From positions 1 to 5,454 of the forward strand of contig JAQBZT010000206.1 in NCBI GenBank assembly GCA_027622355.1: a stretch of DNA of 5,454 nt, written 5' to 3'. The notes beneath the pieces were generated by a model, which was given only the letters and a program-made list of their open reading frames with translations, ran no database searches and had not been told where the DNA came from. How positions within the stretch are numbered: the first letter of the stretch is position 1; each line of letters begins with the position of its first letter. Origin of the DNA: a bacterium. GTDB taxonomy: Bacteria > UBA8248. This document shows positions 1 to 5,377 of this stretch, in pieces. A program made the translations under genes and the position numbers.

Positions 1-1165
1 CGAGCTCGTAGATCCCCTCGTCGGCCGGCTGCTGGGCGTAGTGCCAGATCAGGGTGATGAACTCGGCCGGAACCACTTTGTAGGCGTCCACGAACTGCTC
101 GGTCAGCTGCGCAATCGTTCCGCCATGGAAAATTCCGCTGTCCTTGATGTTCTGGATCCAGTCGATGCTCTCTGTATCGTCCGGAAATTGCGGGAAAAAG
201 GGGACGTAGAAGTTCTGGTAGATGTCGAGGTCATACTTGCGGAGCTTCTCGTTGTACTCCTCCTCGGATTCGGCCACGTGAATCCAGCGGCACATGTTCT
301 GCCGCTCTCCGAGGGCGAAGTCGTGGCCCGCCTTTGCGGCCTCCTCGACATACACATGGGCGAACTCTTCCATTTTACTCAGCTTGGTGAAGTACGTAGG
401 GCGGATGCCGCGCTGGGCGGCGAAGCGGATCGAATCGACGCTGGCGCTCACCGCCTGGAACAACGGCGGATAGGGATCCTGATAGGGCCCGGGGCACACT
501 GCAACGCGCTTCACATAGCCCCGCTCGTCAATCTCGCCATCGGTGCCCGCGCTCTTGGCGCTCTTCCAGGCCGGATACTTGATGCCGTCTGACGGATAGG
601 GCGCCTGGTAGTACTTCCCGTCGAGTTCGATGGATTCTTCCGTCCAGCATTTGATGAGCATATCCACGCGCTCTTCGAAGACCTCGCGGTTCTTCACATC
701 GTCTTTTCCCCCGAGGCTGTCGGAAACGGTCGCCACCGCCTCGGCCTGCTGGCCGAGGATGTTCGCCCAGCGCGACTGGTAACCGCGGGCGACCCCGCAG
801 AAGAACTTCCCCTTGGTGATGTGATCGAGAATCGCCGTTTCCTCGGCCACCCGAATCGGGTCCTGGGTGGCCATGACGTAGCCCAGCGCCCCGATCCGCG
901 CATTCTTGACATGGGAAGCCCACCAGGCGTTCAGCACGCCCGGGTTCGGGCCGACCTCGTAGCCCTCCGAATGGAGATGGTGCTCGATGGTGCTGACGCC
1001 CCAGACCCCCATCCTGTCGGCCGCCTTCACGATGCCGAGCCAGTCGTGGAGGACTTTGTTGTAAAGCTCCTTGTTACGGCCCAGGGGGCGCTTTCTCTCT
1101 CGGTCCGCCCGATCCTCGGAAGGGAGCATCGGATAGAGCTGAAGAATCACTTTCGGTTTTGGCAT
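1..1165 (-). CDS. LLM-class (luciferase-like) flavin-dependent monooxygenase, C-terminus cut by window edge
   Basis: The 388 codons visible have no stop and run off the left edge; family members are usually 330-400 aa, so little is missing. The fold is the bacterial-luciferase TIM barrel, a cytosolic enzyme using reduced FMN or F420 to oxygenate or oxidise a small substrate. Seen in the sequence: a beta1 strand KVILQLYPML (5-14), the family TIEHH motif (59-63, with His62/63 where luciferases carry conserved active-site histidines), DPIRVAEETAILDH (102-115) and the GVARGY motif (124-129) that follows the GKFF strand. The C-terminal FITLIWHYAQQ (369-379) resembles the last barrel strand. The ATG at 1163-1165 has a strong RBS, AGGAGAGG (1171-1178), 5 nt upstream. 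The gene lies 48 nt downstream of the MarR gene on the same strand, so it is probably co-transcribed. The substrate and the choice of FMN or F420 cannot be read from the sequence. Confidence 0.9.
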   Translation of the reverse strand, partial: MPKPKVILQLYPMLPSEDRADRERKRPLGRNKELYNKVLHDWLGIVKAADRMGVWGVSTIEHHLHSEGYEVGPNPGVLNAWWASHVKNARIGALGYVMATQDPIRVAEETAILDHITKGKFFCGVARGYQSRWANILGQQAEAVATVSDSLGGKDDVKNREVFEERVDMLIKCWTEESIELDGKYYQAPYPSDGIKYPAWKSAKSAGTDGEIDERGYVKRVAVCPGPYQDPYPPLFQAVSASVDSIRFAAQRGIRPTYFTKLSKMEEFAHVYVEEAAKAGHDFALGERQNMCRWIHVAESEEEYNEKLRKYDLDIYQNFYVPFFPQFPDDTESIDWIQNIKDSGIFHGGTIAQLTEQFVDAYKVVPAEFITLIWHYAQQPADEGIYEL

Positions 1166-1170
1166 GCCGA

Positions 1171-1178
1171 CCTCTCCT
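1171..1178 (-). promoter_or_regulatory. Ribosome binding site of the LLM monooxygenase
   Basis: AGGAGAGG on the minus strand, 5 nt before the ATG at 1165. It is a near-ideal Shine-Dalgarno sequence and fixes the start. The 48-nt spacer to the MarR stop shows no promoter or terminator, which fits translation from a MarR-led transcript. Confidence 0.75.
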
Positions 1179-1213
1179 AGGATGCCCAAAGGTAAATCGG
1201 ATAGTTTATCGCG

Positions 1214-1735
1214 CTAAGGTTTTTGAAAAGAAGGAATCCCTTCGTTCACTTTTTTGAGGAGCGAGACCAGCACGTCTCTCTCTTCTTCCGTCAGGTTGTG
1301 CATCAGCTCCGCGATGCGGGTATAGTAATCCGGCAATATCGTTTCGAGCACTTCCTGCCCCTTTTGCGTCATCCGGATCGAAAACATCCGGCGGTCGCCG
1401 TTCAGCTGCTGCCGCGCTATCAAGCCATCGCGTTCGAGGCCGTCGAGCAGGCCGGTCATGGTGGCCCGGCTGACCCCGGCCTGTTCGGCCAGGCGGGAGG
1501 GATTGATCCCGGCGTCCTCTTCGTGAAGCTGAATCCGCTGGAGCAAAAGAAGGACAATGAAACGGGACTGGGACATATTGTGGCGGGAAAGGTTGGTCTC
1601 GAACGCGGACAGTAGATCGCTTCCCGTTCGAAGGAGAAAATAGCAGGTCACAACGGCCGAGGGATCGAGCTCGGAATACAGGGTTGCAACCGAATCAATC
1701 AAAGAGCGCGAGGGCAGCTCCCGCATGTGAAACAT
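1214..1735 (-). CDS. MarR-family winged-helix transcriptional regulator
   Basis: A 173-aa DNA-binding regulator, expected to act as a dimer. The reading frame is open to a GTG at 1792, but that lies inside a consensus promoter, so the first 19 codons of the long frame are not made. The ATG at 1735 has GGAG (1742-1745) 6 nt upstream; the ATG at 1741 directly abuts it and is less likely. Domains: N-terminal dimerisation helices (about 10-65); helix-turn-helix PSRLAEQAGVSRATMTGLL (79-97) with the recognition helix at about 89-100; the wing with the family DRR signature (Asp114-Arg115-Arg116); long C-terminal dimerisation helices (about 125-165). Its single N-terminal Cys31 occupies the position of the OhrR redox cysteine, but the residues aligned with the OhrR tyrosines are Phe45 and Gln56, so redox sensing is uncertain. 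It leads an apparent operon with the monooxygenase and diverges from maoC. Repression relieved by a small ligand is the usual mode. Confidence 0.92.
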   Translation of the reverse strand: MFHMRELPSRSLIDSVATLYSELDPSAVVTCYFLLRTGSDLLSAFETNLSRHNMSQSRFIVLLLLQRIQLHEEDAGINPSRLAEQAGVSRATMTGLLDGLERDGLIARQQLNGDRRMFSIRMTQKGQEVLETILPDYYTRIAELMHNLTEEERDVLVSLLKKVNEGIPSFQKP

Positions 1736-1741
1736 TGGCAT

Positions 1742-1745
1742 CTCC
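1742..1745 (-). promoter_or_regulatory. RBS deciding the MarR start (GGAG)
   Basis: On the minus strand TTGGAG is immediately followed by ATGCCAATG. GGAG is 0 nt from the first ATG (1741) but 6 nt from the second (1735), the normal spacing, so 1735 is preferred. Confidence 0.6.
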
Positions 1746-1758
1746 AAGCAGCAAAATT

Positions 1759-1776
1759 TAGTACGGAGACGTATTA
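1759..1776. promoter_or_regulatory. Candidate MarR operator (18-bp near-palindrome)
   Basis: The plus strand reads TAGTACG-GAGA-CGTATTA: 7-bp arms with one mismatch around a 4-bp centre. It overlaps the -10 box (1773-1778) and the predicted start point of the marR promoter. An 11-bp perfect palindrome, CGTAT-T-ATACG (1770-1780), overlaps it. MarR proteins typically bind 16-20 bp palindromes at their own promoters, so this is the natural autoregulatory site. The assignment is inferred from symmetry and position only. Confidence 0.55.
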
Positions 1777-1800
1777 TACGGGGCCATATCACCTTGTCAA
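1773..1800 (-). promoter_or_regulatory. Consensus sigma-70-type promoter of the marR-monooxygenase operon
   Basis: Reading the minus strand, TTGACA (1800-1795) and TATAAT (1778-1773) both match consensus at six of six positions and are separated by 16 nt. Transcription would begin at about 1765-1767, leaving a leader of roughly 30 nt to the ATG at 1735. A perfect hexamer pair is rare by chance, and it sits exactly upstream of the regulator. It implies a strong basal promoter that needs a repressor to hold it down. Confidence 0.8.
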
Positions 1801-1842
1801 AGGTACTCCTCCGCCGGATGGCAGCCTGGGGCGGCCCTCCGC

Positions 1843-1848
1843 TATGAT
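1843..1848 (+). promoter_or_regulatory. Possible -10 box for maoC-msrB
   Basis: TATGAT matches the -10 consensus at five of six positions and lies 38 nt before the TTG start of maoC. No convincing -35 hexamer lies 16-19 nt upstream, so the promoter would be weak or activator dependent. This is the best candidate in the divergent gap and is tentative. Confidence 0.25.
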
Positions 1849-1874
1849 GGAAAAGCGGAAATTACACCGGGGGC

Positions 1875-1880
1875 GAGGGA
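1875..1880 (+). promoter_or_regulatory. RBS supporting the TTG start of the MaoC gene
   Basis: GAGGGA lies 6 nt before the TTG at 1887. Upstream in the same frame there is only an ATT before a TGA stop at 1845-1847, and the next in-frame ATG is far inside the hot-dog domain, so the TTG is the only sensible start. Confidence 0.6.
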
Positions 1881-1886
1881 ATTGTC

Positions 1887-2342
1887 TTGATAGATCGCTA
1901 TTTTGATGATTTTTCCATTGGCGAGATCTTCACTGGGCAGGCGGTCCGTATCACGGAGGAGGAAATCCTCTCTTTTGCCCGGCGCTTCGATCCCCAGCCG
2001 TTTCACCTCGATCCGGAAGCCGCCCATAACTCCCCCTTCGGCGGGCTGATCGCAAGCGGCTTTCATACCCTGCTCGTCTCGTTCCGCTCTTTTCTCGATA
2101 CGGGCGCCATCTCCGCCTGCAGCATCGGCTCCCCCGGCCTCGAGGAATTGAAATGGCTCGTCCCCGTCCGCCCGGGGGACACCCTCTGCGTCACCGCCGA
2201 AGTCCTGGAGATGCGCCCGTCGAATTCCAAGCCTGATCGCGGTATCCTGAAAATGGGATACGAAACGAAGAACCAGCAGGACGAGACCGTGATGACCCTT
2301 CGGGGACTTCATCTGCTGAAAAGAAATACGAAGAACGATTAG
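1887..2342 (+). CDS. MaoC-family dehydratase / (R)-specific enoyl-CoA hydratase-like hot-dog protein
   Basis: A single hot-dog domain of 151 aa, the usual length for stand-alone MaoC/PhaJ-type proteins, which add water across the double bond of a trans-2-enoyl-CoA (or dehydrate the 3-hydroxyacyl-CoA) in the cytosol. The N-terminus has the typical YFDDFSIGE lead-in (5-13). The hydratase signature is intact: Asp35 and His40 in FDPQPFHLD (34-42) form the expected catalytic pair, followed by SPFGGLIASG (49-58). The later WLVPVRPGDTL segment (residues around 90-100) is also a family hallmark. Translation starts at a TTG, chosen from the RBS at 1875-1880. The gene diverges from marR and is followed 40 nt downstream by msrB, probably on one transcript. 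The actual acyl-CoA substrate is unknown, and close relatives act on non-fatty-acid CoA esters such as mesaconyl- or methylmalyl-CoA. Confidence 0.9.
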   Translation: MIDRYFDDFSIGEIFTGQAVRITEEEILSFARRFDPQPFHLDPEAAHNSPFGGLIASGFHTLLVSFRSFLDTGAISACSIGSPGLEELKWLVPVRPGDTLCVTAEVLEMRPSNSKPDRGILKMGYETKNQQDETVMTLRGLHLLKRNTKND

Positions 2343-2382
2343 CGCAGGGCCCACACGGCCCGAATCCGCGGAGAGATACGAA

Positions 2383-2781
2383 ATGCCCGAAAAAATGACA
2401 AAGAAAGAAGAGGAATGGCGCCGGAAATTAACGCCCGAGCAGTTCGCCGTCACCCGGCAGGGCTCGACCGAACCCGCCTTCACCGGGGCGTTTCACGATT
2501 TGAAGGATAAAGGCAATTACCACTGCGTATGTTGCGGCGCCGAGTTGTTCCGCTCATCCGAGAAGTTCGATTCCGGCACCGGCTGGCCGAGCTTCTGGGA
2601 GCCGACGGAAGCGGAAACCATCTTGGAAAAAGAAGATTCGAGCTACGGCATGCGTCGGGTGGAAGTTTTGTGCGCATCCTGCGACGCACATCTGGGCCAC
2701 GTGTTTCCCGACGGCCCTCCGCCGACCGGGCTTCGCTACTGCATCAACTCGGCGGCCCTGAAATTTTCAAAAACCCCGTAG
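2383..2781 (+). CDS. msrB: Peptide-methionine (R)-S-oxide reductase MsrB
   Basis: A 132-aa cytosolic repair enzyme that reduces the R epimer of methionine sulfoxide in oxidised proteins; length is typical for a stand-alone MsrB. Seen: WRRKLTPEQFAVTRQGSTEPAFTG (from Trp12), the two zinc-binding CxxC pairs (Cys48/Cys51 and Cys97/Cys100), SGTGWPSFW (64-72), HLGHVFPDGP (103-112) and the catalytic RYCINSAAL with Cys120. The usual resolving-cysteine position in SGCGWPSF is Thr66 here, so the enzyme is of the type without that cysteine. Cys50, inside the first zinc motif (CVCC), is the only additional cysteine. The ATG has GGAGAG (2370-2375) 7 nt upstream. It follows maoC by 40 nt and is probably co-transcribed. 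It ends 15 nt from the end of the convergent MBL-receiver gene. Confidence 0.97.
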   Translation: MPEKMTKKEEEWRRKLTPEQFAVTRQGSTEPAFTGAFHDLKDKGNYHCVCCGAELFRSSEKFDSGTGWPSFWEPTEAETILEKEDSSYGMRRVEVLCASCDAHLGHVFPDGPPPTGLRYCINSAALKFSKTP

Positions 2782-2796
2782 ATCTCCCGGCGGAGC

Positions 2797-4131
2797 CTAC
2801 CGGTTCACAAGGCTGCGGTGGAGCCAGCCCCGCACCCGGGATCGAAGACGGGTGGGCGAAACCGGTTTTGTCATGTAATCCGTCGCGCCGGCCTCGAAAC
2901 AGGAAATGATGTCTTTTTCCTCAAGCTTTTTCCCGGTGACGATGAGGATGGGAATATCCCTCAGTCCGGGCTCGGCCGAGTTGCGGATGGAGCGGCATAC
3001 CTCAAGGCCGTCAAGGAGCGGAAGAACCAGGTCCAGAACCACCAACGAGGGCTTTTCGATCTGGAACGCCCGCACCGCGGACTCTCCATCTTCCACGACG
3101 ACGACCCGGAGCGATTCCTTCTGAAGTGTTTCCTTGAGCATCGCGGCGGACAATCTGTCGTCCTCCACCACCATCACGGTATCCGGCCGGCCGGCCCTTT
3201 CCCCGGAAACGATGGCGGACTCCCCGGGATGAAGGGGGGAGAAACTCCCGCTCTCCGTTTCCCGCAACTCGACAATCTCCCCCTCAGTGGCCGCCCCGAT
3301 TTCGAGGGAAGCCCCGGCGCTCTCGCCTCTCCGGCGGGCCTTCTCGACCATGCCGTCAACGGCTTCGTCCGTCCGGAGGGGATCGTGATGGAAAAGCGCG
3401 AGTCTTTTGACTTGGCCGGCCAGGGCGTAGTCTACCGCCTTCTCAACGGGCGAGTGCCCCCAACCCTGCTTTTGCCGGTACTCCTCGAGCGTGAACTGGG
3501 CATCGTGGATCAACAGATCGGCCCTCGCCAGAAAATCCACATGCCTCCGATCCTCGTGGTGGATGGGGCGCACGCCGGAGTTTTCCCCGATCGGGTACAG
3601 CGAGTTGGGTTCGTGATCGGAGATGTAGACCACAGACGCCTCGCCGGTTTCGATGCGGTAGCCCACGGTCAGGACCGGGTGGTTCATGTATTGCACCCTG
3701 ATCCGGAAAGGGCCGATGTCGAATTGCCCCTCGCCCACCGGATGAAACTGGACAATCGCCCGGGTTTCCGCGAGCGAGATGGGAAAGTAGGCATAGGACA
3801 TCTGTCCGCCCAGGACGTTTTCCAACTGCGTCCCGAAGTCGCCCGGCGCATAGACATTCCACTTTTCTTCCAGGAACAGGGGAGCGAAAAACGGAAAACC
3901 CTGGATGTGATCCCAGTGGGTATGGGTGATGAGCAGATGGCCTTGCGATGGACGGTCCTTATCTGTGACAAGCGCCTGGCCCAGATCGTGGATTCCGGTT
4001 CCCGAATCGAGAATGAGGCGTGTGCCGTCCGCCGCGAGCACTTCCACGCATGACGTATTCCCGCCATAGCGGACAGTGCTCCTTCCCGGCTTCGCGATGG
4101 ACCCGCGGGTTCCCCAAAAACGGATTTGCAT
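2797..4131 (-). CDS. MBL-fold metallo-hydrolase fused to a C-terminal response-regulator receiver domain
   Basis: 444 aa from the ATG at 4131, which has GGGAG (4137-4141) 5 nt upstream and gives the classic family N-terminus MQIRFWGTRGSIAKPG; a TTG four codons earlier is unsupported. Residues 1 to about 287 are an MBL-fold hydrolase of the RNase Z/PhnP/cyclic-nucleotide-phosphodiesterase-like branch: DSGTG (42-46), HTHWDH (70-75: His70, His72, Asp74, His75), NHP (His151), SDHEP (Asp172), HDA (His209) and FHHDP (His248/249), so the two-metal site looks complete. After a linker (about 288-317) comes a receiver domain: acidic cluster Glu323-Asp324-Asp325, phosphoacceptor Asp367 in LDLVLP, Thr399 and Lys422 before Pro. 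All phosphorelay residues are present. The receiver is at the C-terminus, not the usual N-terminal place, and there is no DNA-binding domain. It lies downstream of the glycosyltransferase (82-nt gap) and converges on msrB. No histidine kinase is in the window; substrate unknown. This is not an antibiotic beta-lactamase. Confidence 0.92.
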   Translation of the reverse strand: MQIRFWGTRGSIAKPGRSTVRYGGNTSCVEVLAADGTRLILDSGTGIHDLGQALVTDKDRPSQGHLLITHTHWDHIQGFPFFAPLFLEEKWNVYAPGDFGTQLENVLGGQMSYAYFPISLAETRAIVQFHPVGEGQFDIGPFRIRVQYMNHPVLTVGYRIETGEASVVYISDHEPNSLYPIGENSGVRPIHHEDRRHVDFLARADLLIHDAQFTLEEYRQKQGWGHSPVEKAVDYALAGQVKRLALFHHDPLRTDEAVDGMVEKARRRGESAGASLEIGAATEGEIVELRETESGSFSPLHPGESAIVSGERAGRPDTVMVVEDDRLSAAMLKETLQKESLRVVVVEDGESAVRAFQIEKPSLVVLDLVLPLLDGLEVCRSIRNSAEPGLRDIPILIVTGKKLEEKDIISCFEAGATDYMTKPVSPTRLRSRVRGWLHRSLVNR

Positions 4132-4136
4132 GCCTG

Positions 4137-4141
4137 CTCCC
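4137..4141 (-). promoter_or_regulatory. RBS deciding the MBL-receiver start
   Basis: GGGAG on the minus strand, 5 nt before the ATG at 4131. The alternative TTG (4143) overlaps this RBS, so the shorter protein is favoured. Confidence 0.65.
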
Positions 4142-4175
4142 AATCACTCGCCCGCCGGGCTGGCCAAATTTTATC

Positions 4176-4198
4176 CGGGCGGGGGCAAAACCCACCCG
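4176..4198 (-). other. GC-rich stem-loop between glycosyltransferase and MBL-receiver genes
   Basis: On the minus strand CGGGTGGG pairs with CCCGCCCG (8 bp including one G-U) around a 7-nt loop, 15 nt after the glycosyltransferase stop. It is followed by GATAAAATTTGG, not a run of T, so it is at best a weak terminator or an mRNA processing/stabilising hairpin. No clear promoter for the MBL-receiver gene is visible in the 82-nt gap, which slightly favours read-through from the upstream gene. Confidence 0.35.
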
Positions 4199-4213
4199 CT
4201 TCGACAATTTCCT

Positions 4214-5377
4214 TTATAGAGAACCTGCGGCAGTTTCGTAAACCCGAATTGTGTCCCGGGCCGCGTTTTCCCATGTGAACCGCCGGGCATGCGCCAGGCC
4301 TTTCTGGCGCATCTCCTCCCGGAGGCCCGCGCTTTCGGCCAGCCGGAAAATCGCCTCCCCCCATGCCTTTTCGTCCTCCGCGGGCAGGAGAAGAGCCGCA
4401 TCCCCAGCGGCCTCGGGCACCGCGGCGCGATCCGCGCAAAGCACCGGCGCGCCGCAAGCCATCGCATCCAGAACGGGCAACCCGAACCCTTCATACAGCG
4501 AAGGGTAGAGCGCGATTTTGGCCCCGGAGTAGAGGCCCGGCAGCGCCTCATCCTCCACATGGCCCAAAAGATGGAAAGCGCCCTCGCCCGCGCTCGTTTC
4601 CACCAGTTCCCTGACCCGCCTCCCGTAGGGGCTGCGCATATCCCCCGCCAGGGCCAGCGGCCAGCCGAGCCCCATTTCCCGCGCCCGCAGATAGGCGGCC
4701 ACCAGCATCTCGAGGTTCTTGCGGTAGTCGTAGCCGCCGACATAGAGAAGATAATCCCCCGGAAGTCCGTAGCGGGCGCGCATTTGTTCAAGTTTTTCCG
4801 CATCCGCCACCGGCCCCATCTCCGGGGAGGGGGCCGGATAGACCACATCAATCTTACCCTCCGGATAGTCCATCAAACGAACCAAATCCCGGCGAGTGGA
4901 CTCCGAGATCGCGATGACCCGATCCACGCGCTTCAGGGCGAATCGGAGGTATTGGCGAAAAAGCCAAATCTTTCGGCCCACCGGCAGGGCATAACGCTCT
5001 TGATAGATTTCGGATATGGCCATCGGCATGAGATCGTAGATGTGGCCGATGGCCGGACAGGGGTATCGGTACAGGGGGAGGTTCCACTGAAAGTAGGCAT
5101 GAAACACATCCAGTCCGCTCCGGCGTACCTGGCGGGCAAGCCGGAGGGCGTCCATCAGCCATGCCGGCGAAAACCCGGCCGGAACGCCCGGACGGTGAAG
5201 GCGCCGGACGCTTCCCTCCTCCCCGTGCGGGGAGGCACCCTGTGCCTCATGGGAAAAAAGAACAAATTCATTCCCGCCTCTTTGCCGAAGCAGGGCCTCC
5301 AAAAGGTGATGACCCAGGGCGCCCACCCCCCTTCCGCGGTGCTGGGTAATCGGGGCCGTATCAATTCCAATTCGCAT
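4214..5377 (-). CDS. GT-B fold glycosyltransferase, GT4 family (group 1)
   Basis: 387 aa, typical length for a GT4 enzyme that transfers a sugar from a nucleotide-sugar donor to a growing glycan at the cytoplasmic membrane face, with retention of configuration. The N-terminus MRIGIDTAPITQHRGRGVGALGHHL has the acceptor-domain glycine-rich loop (15-19). DVFHAYFQWNLPL and GHIYDLMPM form the middle of the first Rossmann domain, and AISESTRRDL is the usual segment before the hinge. The donor domain starts at YVGGYDYRKN (212-221, with Arg219/Lys220 for the nucleotide phosphates) and has EGFGLPVLD (296-304) and the following AMACGAPV. In the E-x7-E motif the second acidic residue is Asp304, a conservative change. 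No signal peptide or membrane helix is seen. The frame has a TAA directly before the ATG, so the start cannot be further upstream; the RBS is weak (GGGA, 10 nt away). Mannosyl- or rhamnosyltransferases of O-antigen clusters look similar, but the donor cannot be assigned. Confidence 0.93.
   Translation of the reverse strand: MRIGIDTAPITQHRGRGVGALGHHLLEALLRQRGGNEFVLFSHEAQGASPHGEEGSVRRLHRPGVPAGFSPAWLMDALRLARQVRRSGLDVFHAYFQWNLPLYRYPCPAIGHIYDLMPMAISEIYQERYALPVGRKIWLFRQYLRFALKRVDRVIAISESTRRDLVRLMDYPEGKIDVVYPAPSPEMGPVADAEKLEQMRARYGLPGDYLLYVGGYDYRKNLEMLVAAYLRAREMGLGWPLALAGDMRSPYGRRVRELVETSAGEGAFHLLGHVEDEALPGLYSGAKIALYPSLYEGFGLPVLDAMACGAPVLCADRAAVPEAAGDAALLLPAEDEKAWGEAIFRLAESAGLREEMRQKGLAHARRFTWENAARDTIRVYETAAGSL

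Noticed and set aside
41..592. Plus-strand frame of 183 codons at the left edge
   Set aside because: It is antisense to the luciferase-like monooxygenase frame, which is continuous over 388 codons and has family motifs.
1736..1792. N-terminal extension of MarR from GTG 1792
   Set aside because: The start codon lies between the -35 and -10 boxes of a consensus promoter, so it would not be transcribed from it.
1842..2483. Minus-strand open frame of 213 codons
   Set aside because: It is antisense to the MaoC gene and the start of msrB, both with intact catalytic motifs.
2818..4053. Long plus-strand open frame of 411 codons
   Set aside because: It lies antisense to the MBL-receiver gene, whose motifs are unmistakable. 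The frame shows no family motif and is a side effect of high-GC codon use.
2797..4131. Antibiotic-resistance metallo-beta-lactamase
   Set aside because: The HTHWDH motif with the FWGTRGS N-terminus belongs to the phosphodiesterase/RNase Z-like branch, there is no signal peptide, and a receiver domain is attached.
3684..4457. Minus-strand frame of 257 codons bridging the gap between the glycosyltransferase and MBL-receiver genes
   Set aside because: It overlaps both real genes in another frame and has a biased Arg/Gly/Ser composition without motifs.
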